Source: Streptomyces antimicrobicus (GTDB lineage: Bacteria; Actinomycetota; Actinomycetes; Streptomycetales; Streptomycetaceae). From it: 64,000 bases of DNA. A program made the position numbers and the translations under genes. The stretch is taken from contig NZ_JAJAUY010000014.1 of assembly GCF_020532625.1 (NCBI RefSeq), positions 1 through 64,000 of the forward strand. The letters run 5' to 3'. Shown piece by piece: positions 24,150 to 32,328 of the stretch. The notes below the pieces were generated by a model that saw only the letters and a list, made by a program, of their open reading frames with translations, had not been told where the DNA came from and searched no databases. Position 1 is the first letter of the stretch. Every line of letters starts with the position of its first letter.

Positions 24150-24821
24150 CTAGCTCCGCTGGGGGGACCCGCGCAGCTCCCCCTCCCAACGGCGGTACAG
24201 CTGGTGCGGCACGCCTGCCGCGTCCAGCACCCGCCCGGCGACGAAGTCCACGAGGTCCTGGATGTGCGTCGCCCCCGCGTAGAACGCCGGCGAGGCGGGC
24301 AGCACCACGGCTCCCGCCTCGTCCAGCGCCACCAGGTGCTTGAGCGTCTGCCCGTTCAGCGGGGTCTCCCGCACCGCGACCACCAGCCGGCGCCGCTCCT
24401 TGAGCATCACGCTCGCCGCCCGCTGGAGCAGGTCCTTCGACAGCCCGAGCGCCACACCGGCCACACAGGCGGTGGACGCCGGCACGACGAGCATCCCCTT
24501 GACGGGGTACGAGCCGCTGCTCGGCCCGGCGGCGAGGTCCCCGGCCGCCCAGTACCGCACGCCGCTCAGATCCGGCCGCTCGAACGTCCCCGGCTTGCCG
24601 TCGGCCCCCCGCGCGAGCCACTCGCCCAGATCGTCGCGCCAGTGCGCGTCACGGAAGGCGATCCCGGTCTCGTCCAACAGGGTGAGCCGCGAAGCCCGGC
24701 TGACCACGAGGTCGACACTCTCCCCGGCCGCCAGCAGTCCACGCAGCACCGAAGCCGCATACGGCGTCCCGGACGCCCCGGACACCCCGACCACCCACGG
24801 GGTGCGCTTGCCGTCAGTCAT
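24150..24821 (-). CDS. ubiX: flavin prenyltransferase UbiX
   Basis: UbiX prenylates FMN with dimethylallyl (mono)phosphate to make prenyl-FMN, the cofactor of UbiD-type decarboxylases. The 223-residue protein has the Rossmann-like start VVGVSGASGTPYAASVLRGL, the loop VPASTACVAGVALGLSKDLL and RRRLVVAVRETPLNGQTLKH, and ends with HIQDLVDFVAGRVLDAAGV. Its natural client is the UbiD-family decarboxylase at 26.6-28 kb in the same gene group, which fits the futalosine menaquinone pathway. Confidence 0.95.
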   Translation of the reverse strand: MTDGKRTPWVVGVSGASGTPYAASVLRGLLAAGESVDLVVSRASRLTLLDETGIAFRDAHWRDDLGEWLARGADGKPGTFERPDLSGVRYWAAGDLAAGPSSGSYPVKGMLVVPASTACVAGVALGLSKDLLQRAASVMLKERRRLVVAVRETPLNGQTLKHLVALDEAGAVVLPASPAFYAGATHIQDLVDFVAGRVLDAAGVPHQLYRRWEGELRGSPQRS

Positions 24822-24860
24822 ACCTCCGAGACTATCCGGCCAGCCCGCGGGGGGCGCGGG

Positions 24861-25105
24861 TCAGGTCGCGCTCGGGTCCACCGGCAGCTCCGAGGTGTCG
24901 ATCACGACCTTGCCGATGCCGGTCTCGACCGTGACGTCGTCGCCGTACCGGATGACGTCCCGCCCGAGGTAGCCCTCCGGGCCGGGGTTCCACAGGGTCG
25001 TGCACTGCGCCTTGTCCGGCAGCCCGGGAACATGTCCTCGAACCGGCTGAGCTGTGAGTGCAGGCGTTCGGTCTCCGAGACGGTCACGTCGGCCTCCCTG
25101 TCCAT
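24861..25105 (-). pseudogene. internally deleted Uma2-like gene remnant
   Basis: The first 28 codons from the ATG at 25105 (TVSETERLHSQLSRFEDMFPG region) read like the N-terminus of a Uma2-family protein. The end (PDKAQCTTLWNPGPEGYLGR, then VTVETGIGKVVIDTSELPVD) reads like its C-terminus but in another frame. The joint is near 25020 and the central catalytic part is gone. Intact Uma2 proteins are about 190 residues. It lies between mqnP and ubiX and interrupts an otherwise typical menaquinone gene row. Confidence 0.5.
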
Positions 25106-25131
25106 GCACTCGATGGTAGGCCGAACGCCAG

Positions 25132-26058
25132 CTACGCGGTCAGCCCCCGCACCACCAGATCAGCGAGAGCGCACACGAACAGGGCGATGCCGATGAACCC
25201 GTTGACGGTGAAGAAGGCCCGGTTCAGGCGGGACAGGTCGTGCGGGCGGACGATCGTGTGCTCGTAGACGAAGGCCACCGCGACGATCACCAGGCCCACC
25301 CAGAACAGCGCGCCCGCCCCGGTCGCCACGGCGTACCAGACCAGCAGCGCCATCGTCACCGCGTGGCAGCCGCGGGCGCCCCACAGCGCCGCCGGGACGC
25401 CGAAGCGGGCCGGGACCGAGCGCACGCCCTCGGCGCGGTCCGCCGCCACGTCCTGGCAGGCGAAGATCAGGTCGAAGCCGCCGATCCAGACGCCGACGGC
25501 CAGGCCCAGGATCACCGCCTCCCAGGACCAGGCCCCGGTCACCGCCAGCCACGCGCCGACCGGGCCCATGGCCTGGGCCAGGCCGAGGATGGCGTGCGGG
25601 TAGTCGGTGAAGCGCTTGCCGTACGGGTAGACCACCATCGGCACGACCGCCACCGGCGCCAGGGCCAGGCAGAGCGGGTTCAGCAGGGCGGCAGCCCCGA
25701 GGAACACCGCCACCGCGACGCCCGCGCCGGTCCAGGCCGTGCGCACCGAGACCGCTCCGGTGACCAGCTCGCGGCCGGCCGTGCGGGGGTTGCGCGCGTC
25801 GATCTCGCGGTCGATGATCCGGTTCGCGGCCATGGCGAAGGTCCGCAGGCCCACCATGCAGACCGTCACCAGGAGCAGCTCCGTCCAGTGGACGCCGCCG
25901 CTCCGGCGGAACATGGCCGTCAGCGCCGCGATGTAGGCGAAGGGCAGCGCGAAGACGGAGTGCTCGATCATCACCAGGCGCAGGAACGCCTTCACCTTGC
26001 CCGCCGACTGCGGGGCCGCCGGCCCCGGCCCGCCGAGGACCCCGTCCGCCGTCGTCAT
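25132..26058 (-). CDS. mqnP: menaquinone biosynthesis prenyltransferase MqnP (UbiA family)
   Basis: This integral membrane prenyltransferase attaches the polyprenyl chain to the naphthoquinone precursor of the futalosine pathway. The 308-residue protein has about eight helices. The first Asp-rich motif is NRIIDREIDARNPRTAGREL (N-x-x-x-D-x-x-x-D) and the second is DLIFACQDVAADRAEGVRS (D-x-x-x-D). The segment VYPYGKRFTDYPHAILGLAQ is also conserved. The ATG at 26058 overlaps the stop of the upstream 174-residue gene, so they are translationally coupled. It belongs with ubiX and the UbiD-family gene. Confidence 0.93.
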   Translation of the reverse strand: MTTADGVLGGPGPAAPQSAGKVKAFLRLVMIEHSVFALPFAYIAALTAMFRRSGGVHWTELLLVTVCMVGLRTFAMAANRIIDREIDARNPRTAGRELVTGAVSVRTAWTGAGVAVAVFLGAAALLNPLCLALAPVAVVPMVVYPYGKRFTDYPHAILGLAQAMGPVGAWLAVTGAWSWEAVILGLAVGVWIGGFDLIFACQDVAADRAEGVRSVPARFGVPAALWGARGCHAVTMALLVWYAVATGAGALFWVGLVIVAVAFVYEHTIVRPHDLSRLNRAFFTVNGFIGIALFVCALADLVVRGLTA

Positions 26059-26582
26059 CACGCGAGGCTCTCCAGGAACGCGTCCACGTCGGCCAGCAGT
26101 TCGCCGGCGGCCACCGGGCCCGTCTCCACGGTCAGGGCGGCCGACGGGTCGCCCTCGGCCTCCGGCGGGGTGAGGTACGCCGAGAACGCGTACGCGTCCG
26201 CGCCCGCCGGGCGGGCCTCCAGCCGCAGCACGCTGCCGCCGTCCACCGTGAACGGCGCCGGCCCGGCGCCGCCCGCGGCGGCCGCGGCTGCCCCGGCCAG
26301 CTCGGCCCGCAACTGCTCGGCGAAGGAGGCGGGTTCGGTGTCCCGGACCCCGGGCAGCTCGAAGCCGTCGCCCTCGCCGTCCCGCTCCAGCAGAACGGCC
26401 CAGACGTCGCCGGGTCCGGCGAACTCCTCCGGCGTGACCCCGGCCTGCTCGGCGGCGGACCGCACGCCGGGGTCGGCCGGGTCGAGCTCGGGACGCACCA
26501 GGGCCACGTAGGCCTCGTCGGTGCCGATGAACAGGGCGGGACCGCCCGTCACAGGGCTCACAGCGTCGCGCTCCTCGCTCAC
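26058..26582 (-). CDS. conserved hypothetical protein inside the menaquinone operon
   Basis: This 174-residue soluble acidic protein has no signal peptide or membrane segment. It starts with GTG at 26582, overlapping the stop of the UbiD-family gene (GTGA), and ends overlapping the mqnP start, so it is sandwiched and coupled on both sides. Recognisable segments are GGPALFIGTDEAYVALVRPE, VWAVLLERDGEGDGFELPGV and YAFSAYLTPPEAEGDPSAAL, suggesting an alpha/beta fold. I do not recognise a named family. Tight coupling suggests a role in menaquinone synthesis or its regulation. Confidence 0.75.
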   Translation of the reverse strand: MSEERDAVSPVTGGPALFIGTDEAYVALVRPELDPADPGVRSAAEQAGVTPEEFAGPGDVWAVLLERDGEGDGFELPGVRDTEPASFAEQLRAELAGAAAAAAGGAGPAPFTVDGGSVLRLEARPAGADAYAFSAYLTPPEAEGDPSAALTVETGPVAAGELLADVDAFLESLA

Positions 26583-28036
26583 AGTCCGTACTCCTTCCAG
26601 CGGCGGTCCACCAGGGCGGCGGTGGCCGGGTCGGACTCGACCATGTCGGGCCAGCCGCCGTCGCGGGTGTAGCCCTCCTCCGGCAGCTTCTTCGTGGCGT
26701 CGATGCCCGCCTTGCCGCCCCAGAACTGCTGGTACGACGCGTGGTCCAGGTGGTCCACCGGGCCCTCGACCACGGTGAGGTCCCGCGCGTAGTCGGTGTT
26801 GCCCAGCGCCCGCCAGGCGACCTCGTGCAGGTCGTGGACGTCGCAGTCCTTGTCCACGACCACGATCAGCTTGGTCAGCGACATCATGTGCGCGCCCCAG
26901 ATGGCGTGCATGACCTTCTGCGCGTGCTTGGGGTACTTCTTGTCGATCGAGACGATCGCGCAGTTGTGGAAGCCGCCCGACTCCGGCAGGTGGTAGTCCA
27001 CGATGTCCGGCACGATGATCTTCAGCAGCGGCAGGAAGAAGCGTTCCGTCGCGCGGCCCAGCGGACCGTCCTCCGTCGGCGGCCGGCCGACCACGATGGA
27101 CTGCAGCAGCGGGCGCCGCCGCATGGTCACGCAGTCGATCGTCAGCGCCGGGAACGGCTCCTGCGGCGTGTAGAAGCCGGTGTGGTCGCCGAACGGGCCC
27201 TCCGGCAGCATCTCGCCCGGCTCCAGCCAGCCCTCCAGCACCACTTCGGCCTGGGCCGGGACCTGGAGCGGGACGGTCTTGCAGTCCACCATCTCGATCC
27301 GCTTGCCCGCCACGAAGCCCGCGAACAGGTACTCGTCGATGTCGCCGGGCAGCGGCGCCGTGGAGGCGTACGTGACCGCCGGCGGGCAGCCGAAGGCGAT
27401 CGCCACCGGCAGCCGCTCGCCCCGCGCCGCCGCGACGGCGTAGTGGTTGCGGCTGTCCTTGTGGATCTGCCAGTGCATGCCGATGGTGCGCCGGTCGTGG
27501 CGCTGGAGGCGGTACAGGCCCAGGTTGCGCACGCCCGTCTCGGGGTGCTTGGTGTGGGTCAGGCCCAGGTTGAAGAACGAGCCGCCGTCCTTGGGCCAGG
27601 TGAACAGGGCCGGCAGCCGGTCCAGGTCCACGTCGTCCCCGGTCAGGACGACCTCCTGGACGGGCGCGGCGTCGCCCTTCACCTTCTTCGGCGGGACGTG
27701 GACCATCGAGCCCAGCTTGCCGAAGGCCTCCCGGACCCCGACGAAGCCCTGCGGCAGCTCCGGCTTGAGCAGGCCGCCGATCTTCTCGCTGATCTCGCCG
27801 TACGACTTCAGGCCCAGGGCCTTCAGCAGGCGGCGGTCGGTGCCGAAGACGTTCATCGCGAGCGGCATGTCCGAGCCCTTGACGTTCTCGAACAGCAGCG
27901 CCGGGCCGCCCGCCTTGTTGACTCTGTCGACGATCTCCCCGACCTCCAGGTACGGGTCGACTTCGGCCTTGATGCGCTTGAGGTCGCCCTCCCGCTCCAG
28001 GGCCCGGAGCAGCGAGCGGAGATCGTCGTAAGCCAT
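26579..28036 (-). CDS. UbiD-family decarboxylase of the futalosine menaquinone pathway
   Basis: This prenyl-FMN-dependent decarboxylase is of the UbiD family, 485 residues. In this gene context it is predicted to remove the carboxyl group from 1,4-dihydroxy-6-naphthoate or its prenylated form. Marks are the prenyl-FMN-binding NLGLYRLQRHDRRTIGMHWQ, the metal and cofactor site in LPEGPFGDHTGFYTP with the conserved E-x-x-x-D region, and the C-terminal DATKKLPEEGYTRDGGWPDM. It is first in a row with the 174-residue gene, mqnP and ubiX, the enzyme that makes its cofactor. The mRNA appears leaderless. Confidence 0.93.
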   Translation of the reverse strand: MAYDDLRSLLRALEREGDLKRIKAEVDPYLEVGEIVDRVNKAGGPALLFENVKGSDMPLAMNVFGTDRRLLKALGLKSYGEISEKIGGLLKPELPQGFVGVREAFGKLGSMVHVPPKKVKGDAAPVQEVVLTGDDVDLDRLPALFTWPKDGGSFFNLGLTHTKHPETGVRNLGLYRLQRHDRRTIGMHWQIHKDSRNHYAVAAARGERLPVAIAFGCPPAVTYASTAPLPGDIDEYLFAGFVAGKRIEMVDCKTVPLQVPAQAEVVLEGWLEPGEMLPEGPFGDHTGFYTPQEPFPALTIDCVTMRRRPLLQSIVVGRPPTEDGPLGRATERFFLPLLKIIVPDIVDYHLPESGGFHNCAIVSIDKKYPKHAQKVMHAIWGAHMMSLTKLIVVVDKDCDVHDLHEVAWRALGNTDYARDLTVVEGPVDHLDHASYQQFWGGKAGIDATKKLPEEGYTRDGGWPDMVESDPATAALVDRRWKEYGL

Positions 28037-28049
28037 AGGGGCAAGTATC
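28037..28049 (-). promoter_or_regulatory. leaderless promoter of the UbiD-family gene
   Basis: On the minus strand GATACT (28049-28044) stands 7 bp before the ATG at 28036, the -10 to start distance, and no Shine-Dalgarno is present. The transcript probably begins at the start codon. Confidence 0.55.
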
Positions 28050-28131
28050 CGCCACCAACTACCCTGGAAGCGTCACCGGGGCCCGACGGGGGCCCCGGCC
28101 AGCCACCGCTTCTGGGGGTCAGGCTTCCACC

Positions 28132-28464
28132 GTGCTGCGCTATCTGCCGTTCCTTCTGATCATCGCGCTGACCATCTACGCCTTCATCGACTGCCTCAAC
28201 ACCCCGGAGGACGAGGTCAAGCACCTCCCGAAGGTGGTGTGGGTGATCATCATCCTGCTGTTCTCGATCGTCGGGCCGGTGGTCTGGCTGTTCGCCGGCA
28301 AGCAGCGCTCCCTGGCGGGCGGCGGCTTCGGCACCGGTGGGGGCCGCGCGCGCCGCACCCGGTGGGTGGCACCGGACGACAACCCGGACTTCCTGCGCTC
28401 CCTCGACCGCCGCGACGACGAGGACCCGGGCAAGGGCGACCAGAACGGCAAGGGCGGCGCGTGA
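28132..28464 (+). CDS. PLDc_N-domain membrane protein
   Basis: This 110-residue protein has two transmembrane helices in the form of the phospholipase D nuclease N-terminal domain: YLPFLLIIALTIYAFIDCLN, then VVWVIIILLFSIVGPVVWLF with the invariant W-x-x-x-G-R/K (FAGKQR) end. A disordered, charged C-terminal tail follows. Such PLDc_N-only proteins are common in actinomycetes, often near menaquinone genes; their function is unknown. It starts at GTG 28132 and its stop overlaps the start of the GNAT gene. Confidence 0.88.
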   Translation: MLRYLPFLLIIALTIYAFIDCLNTPEDEVKHLPKVVWVIIILLFSIVGPVVWLFAGKQRSLAGGGFGTGGGRARRTRWVAPDDNPDFLRSLDRRDDEDPGKGDQNGKGGA

Positions 28465-28991
28465 GCGGTGCCCGGCCCGCGCTGCGCATCCGGCCGGGCG
28501 GCCCGGCCGACGCCCCGGCCGTCCTCGCGATGCTGGACTCCGCCGTCGCCTGGATGAACGCCCGCGGCAACACCGAGCAGTGGGGCACGGTCGCGTACTC
28601 GCAGCGGCCCGGCGGGGCGGAGCGGGTCCAGCGGTACACCACCGAGAACGACCCGTACGTCGCCGAGCTGGACGGCGTGCCCGTCGGCGCCCTCGTCCTG
28701 GACAGCGGGCCCAGCCCGCAGCTGCCGGTCCCCCGGGCCGGCGAGCCCGAGCGCTACGTGCGCCTGCTGGTCTCCGACCGCCGGCACGCGGGCCTCGGCA
28801 TCGGCGCGGCCCTGCTGGAGCACGCCGTCGAGCAGACCCGGCGGGCGGGCGTGGAGCTGCTGCGGGTGGACTGCTGGGCGGGCGGCGGGGGCGAGCTGGT
28901 CGCGTTCTACGAGCGCTGCGGCTTCACCCGCACGCAGTCCTTCCGCTCCGGCGACTGGCCGGGGCAGGTCCTGGCCCGCCGGGTCGGCTGA
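28461..28991 (+). CDS. GNAT-family N-acetyltransferase
   Basis: This 176-residue acetyltransferase has an acetyl-CoA-binding region of VRLLVSDRRHAGLGIGAALL followed by GVELLRVDCWAGGGGELVAF and YERCGFTRTQSF. Tryptophan-rich features (WMNARGNTEQWGT) suggest a dedicated small-molecule substrate. The GTG at 28461 overlaps the preceding stop (GTGA), so it is coupled to the PLDc_N gene. It converges with the SRPBCC gene. Confidence 0.88.
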   Translation: MSGARPALRIRPGGPADAPAVLAMLDSAVAWMNARGNTEQWGTVAYSQRPGGAERVQRYTTENDPYVAELDGVPVGALVLDSGPSPQLPVPRAGEPERYVRLLVSDRRHAGLGIGAALLEHAVEQTRRAGVELLRVDCWAGGGGELVAFYERCGFTRTQSFRSGDWPGQVLARRVG

Positions 28992-29014
28992 TCAGCCCCC
29001 GGTGAGGCGGCCGG

Positions 29015-29446
29015 TCACACGGCGGACTCCGCCAGGACGGCCTCCAGGCGGTCGAAGCGGGCCTGCCAGACCTCCAGGCAGTGCGCGCAGTCGCTGTCGG
29101 AGCCGTGGCGGTCGTCGGTGAAGCGGACCAGGGTGGAGTCCGTACCGAGCGGCTCCAGGTGGAAGCGGATCCGGTCGTGGTCGTCGACCGTGTACTCGGC
29201 GATCCGCTCGACGTCCCACGCCGTGACGTGGCCGGTGGCCGTGGTCTCCTCGTCGATCCAGCGCAGCGTCACCGCCCCGCCCAGCCTGCGTTCCAGCACC
29301 TGCGCGTCCGCGAGCCAGGTACGCAGTCCCTCCGGGGTGGTCAGGGCCGGCCAGACCGTCTCGTAGGCGAACGGCAGGTGCGGCTCGAAGTGCAGCATGT
29401 AGCGGTCGCCGTCCCGGCGCTCGCTGGTGCCTTGCGGTGTCGGCAT
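29015..29446 (-). CDS. SRPBCC-domain protein (AHSA1-like)
   Basis: This 143-residue single-domain protein is of the START/AHA1-like superfamily, which binds hydrophobic ligands in a helix-grip fold. It shows FEPHLPFAYETVWPALTTPE, LRTWLADAQVLERRLGGAV and TVDDHDRIRFHLEPLGTDS. It lies at the end of the cytochrome c maturation group on the same strand. Ligand and role are unknown. Confidence 0.82.
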   Translation of the reverse strand: MPTPQGTSERRDGDRYMLHFEPHLPFAYETVWPALTTPEGLRTWLADAQVLERRLGGAVTLRWIDEETTATGHVTAWDVERIAEYTVDDHDRIRFHLEPLGTDSTLVRFTDDRHGSDSDCAHCLEVWQARFDRLEAVLAESAV

Positions 29447-29487
29447 GGCACCAGCGTCACTCGGTCCGGTCGGCGGCGCACCTCGGG

Positions 29488-30570
29488 CTACACGCCGCCG
29501 TAGCTGTGCTTGCCGTTCAGCAGGATGTTCACGCCGTAGTAGTTCCAGATCCAGCAGGCGAAGGCGAAGAGCGCCAGGTAGGCGGCCTTGCGGCCCTTCC
29601 AGCCGGCGGTGGCCCGGGCGTGCAGGTAGCAGGCGTACGCCACCCACGTCACGAACGACCAGACCTCCTTGGGGTCCCAGTCCCAGTAGCGGCCCCAGGC
29701 GTCGCCGGCCCAGATCGCGCCCGCGATGATCGTGAACGTCCACAGCGGGAAGACGGCCGCGTTGATCCGGTACGAGAACTTGTCGAGGGTGGCCGCCGCG
29801 GGCAGCCGCTCCAGGACCGAGGAGGCGAAGGCGCCCGGCTTGCCGCCGCCGGCGAGCTTGGTCTCGTAGGAGTCCCGGAAGAGGTACAGGGCGGTGCCGG
29901 CGGCGCCGATGTAGAAGGTCGCGCCGCAGAAGATGGCGGTGGAGACGTGGATCCACAGCCAGTACGAGTCCAGCGCCGGGACCAGCTGGTCGCTGTCGGT
30001 GTAGAGCCACTTGGTGGCGATGCCGAGGTCCAGCAGGACGGTGGTGACCAGGACCAGGCCGAGCCAGCGGACGTTCTTGCCGAGCGCGAGCAGCGCCAGG
30101 TAGACGCCGACCGCCATCGTGGAGAAGGTGATCGAGAACTCGTACATGTTGCCCCAGGGGGCCCGCTCGACCGACAGCGCGCGGGCCACGACCCCGGCGA
30201 ACTCGATCAGGAAGCCGAGCACGGTCAGCGAGACCGCGATCCGCCCGTACAGGTCGCCCTTCTCGCTGCCGCCGGCGGCGCCGGGCCCGTCGGGCACGTG
30301 ACGGCCGCCGGCCGCGCCCCGGCTGACCACCTTCGGCTTGTCCAGCACGGCGGTGGCGGTGCCCTTGCCCCGCACCTGCACGGCCGGGGCGGCCGCGGCG
30401 GGGGTGGAGGTCAGCGCGGCGGCGGTGCGGCCGACCTTGCTGCGGCTGCCGAAGACCCATTCGGCGATGTGCGCGAGGAAGGCGAGGGTGTAGACCGCCA
30501 TCGACGAATAGATCAGGTAGTTGCTGATCTCAGCCAGGCTCTCGTTGGCTGCCACTGCGAGCGGCGTCAT
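29488..30570 (-). CDS. ccsB: cytochrome c biogenesis protein CcsB (CcsA/ResC-type haem handling)
   Basis: This is the membrane subunit of system II cytochrome c maturation: with ResB it carries haem across the membrane and attaches it to apocytochrome c. The 360-residue protein has about eight helices. The haem-presenting tryptophan-rich WWD motif is WGRYWDWDPKEVWSFVTWVA near 305-324, and conserved histidines occur in WLWIHVSTAIFCGATFYIG and VYTLAFLAHIAEW. Its ATG overlaps the resB stop by 4 nt. Confidence 0.95.
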   Translation of the reverse strand: MTPLAVAANESLAEISNYLIYSSMAVYTLAFLAHIAEWVFGSRSKVGRTAAALTSTPAAAAPAVQVRGKGTATAVLDKPKVVSRGAAGGRHVPDGPGAAGGSEKGDLYGRIAVSLTVLGFLIEFAGVVARALSVERAPWGNMYEFSITFSTMAVGVYLALLALGKNVRWLGLVLVTTVLLDLGIATKWLYTDSDQLVPALDSYWLWIHVSTAIFCGATFYIGAAGTALYLFRDSYETKLAGGGKPGAFASSVLERLPAAATLDKFSYRINAAVFPLWTFTIIAGAIWAGDAWGRYWDWDPKEVWSFVTWVAYACYLHARATAGWKGRKAAYLALFAFACWIWNYYGVNILLNGKHSYGGV

Positions 30571-32315
30571 CCGCGCTCTCCTTCTCGGGACTCTTCAGCC
30601 TCTTCGGGCTCGGGGTCGGGCGCGGTCGGCGCCTGCTGGTTCAAGGTGGCGGCGAGGTCGGCCAGCTCCTCGGGGAGCTTGGCGGACTCGCTGCGTCCGA
30701 GGCCCGCCATCTCCACGACGGTCACGCCGTCCGGGCCGGACACCGCGCGGACCCAGATCCGGCGGCGCTGGATGAACAGGGAGCCGGCCAGACCCACGAC
30801 GGCACCCACGGCGCCGCCGAGCGCGAGGCCGTTGCCGGGCTGCTCGGAGATCTGGAACGTCGCCCACCGCTCGATGCCCTCGAACTTCACGGTGCCCGCG
30901 CCGCCCGGCAGGACCATCTCCTCGCCGAGGGCCAGGCGCTGCTTGAAGGGCTGGCCGGAGTCGTCCTTGAACTGCTGCATCTTGGACGTCTCCAGCCGGT
31001 AGACGTTCTGCGGCAGACCGGAGTCGACGCCGAGGCTGCCGTGCCAGGCGTTCAGCGCCAGGCGCGGATTGGCGAGCTCGGGGAACTGGGAGAACATCGT
31101 GCCCGAGCCCTCGCCGGCGAATGTCGGCACGAACAGGGCGGTGAAGCCCAGCTGCTCCTTGACCCCGTCCTTGTTGGCGTAGCCGTCGGCGACCTTGATC
31201 GCGCCGGAGGAGGTCAGGTTGGCGTCCTGCGGCAGCATCGGCACGGCGTCCTTGAAGACCACCTTGCCGGTGGGGTCGGTCACCGAGACCACCGGGGCGT
31301 AGCCGTGGCCGAGCAGGAAGACCTTGGAGCCGTCGATCTCCAGGGGCTTGTTGACCTCGATCTCGGCCTTGGTGGGGGTGCCGTCGGCGCCCCTGCTCCA
31401 GGTGACGTACGCCTTGAAGGTGCGCGCGGTGCCGCGCTGCGGGCCGGTCTTCTCGAACGAGGCGTCGAACCGGTCCAGGGTGAAGCTGAACGGCGGCAGG
31501 CCGTCGGCGTCGAAGAGCGAGCCGGGCTTGAAGTCGTCGTACTGGGTGAGCGTGTTCGAGAAGCCCTTGCCGCGCAGGACCAGCTTGCCGCCCTCGTACT
31601 TGTAGAGCTTGCCCCAGGCGAAGGCGACGAGGATCGCGATCAGCGCGAGGTGGAAGACCAGGTTGCCGGCCTCGCGCAGGTAGCCCTTCTCGGCGGCGAC
31701 GGACGAGCCGCCGGCCGCGGCCTCGGTGCGGAAGCGGCGCCGGCCGAGCAGGGTCCGGGCGTGGGCGAGGACCTCCTCGGGGGTGGCCGTGGTGCGCCAG
31801 GTCGCGTGGACGGGCATCCGGTCGAGCCGCTTGGGCGCGCCCGGCGGGCGGCCGGTCAGCTGGCCGACGAACTGCCAGGTGCGCGGGACGATGCAGCCGA
31901 TGAGGGAGACGAACAGCAGGATGTAGATCGCGGAGAACCACACCGAGCCGTAGACCTCGAACAGCTGGAGCTTCTCGGCGAGCGGCACCCAGAACTCGTG
32001 GGTCTTCTTCCACTGCTCGACCTTCAGCGGGTCGATGTGGGTCTGCGGCACGAGCGAGCCGGGGATGGCGCCGAGCGACAGCAGGAACAGCAGGAGCAGC
32101 GCGACGCGCATGGAGGTCAGCTGCCGCCAGAACCAGCGCAGCCAGCCGAGCAGGCCGATGCCGACCGGGCCGGCGGTGTCCTCGGCGGGCGCGGTCGACA
32201 GCTGGGCGCCGGCGGCGGCCTCGGAGGCGTCGTCGGCGGCGGCGCGCTCGGCGGGCTCGGCCGCGGCGGGCTCGGCGGGCTCGGCCGCGGGGGTCGTCTT
32301 GTCCGTCGTACTCAT
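30567..32315 (-). CDS. resB: cytochrome c biogenesis protein ResB
   Basis: This is the partner of CcsB in system II cytochrome c maturation. The 582-residue protein has a disordered alanine/glutamate N-terminus, then helices LTSMRVALLLLFLLSLGAIP, SAIYILLFVSLIGCIVPRTW and NLVFHLALIAILVAFAWGKL, and a large extracytoplasmic domain. A last helix (GLALGGAVGAVVGLAGSLFI) is near 505. The segment GSLVPQTHIDPLKVEQWKK is typical of ResB. It stands between ccdA and ccsB, with a 13 bp gap to ccdA and an overlap with ccsB. Confidence 0.94.
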   Translation of the reverse strand: MSTTDKTTPAAEPAEPAAAEPAERAAADDASEAAAGAQLSTAPAEDTAGPVGIGLLGWLRWFWRQLTSMRVALLLLFLLSLGAIPGSLVPQTHIDPLKVEQWKKTHEFWVPLAEKLQLFEVYGSVWFSAIYILLFVSLIGCIVPRTWQFVGQLTGRPPGAPKRLDRMPVHATWRTTATPEEVLAHARTLLGRRRFRTEAAAGGSSVAAEKGYLREAGNLVFHLALIAILVAFAWGKLYKYEGGKLVLRGKGFSNTLTQYDDFKPGSLFDADGLPPFSFTLDRFDASFEKTGPQRGTARTFKAYVTWSRGADGTPTKAEIEVNKPLEIDGSKVFLLGHGYAPVVSVTDPTGKVVFKDAVPMLPQDANLTSSGAIKVADGYANKDGVKEQLGFTALFVPTFAGEGSGTMFSQFPELANPRLALNAWHGSLGVDSGLPQNVYRLETSKMQQFKDDSGQPFKQRLALGEEMVLPGGAGTVKFEGIERWATFQISEQPGNGLALGGAVGAVVGLAGSLFIQRRRIWVRAVSGPDGVTVVEMAGLGRSESAKLPEELADLAATLNQQAPTAPDPEPEEAEESREGERG

Positions 32316-32328
32316 CAGTCCTGTGTCC

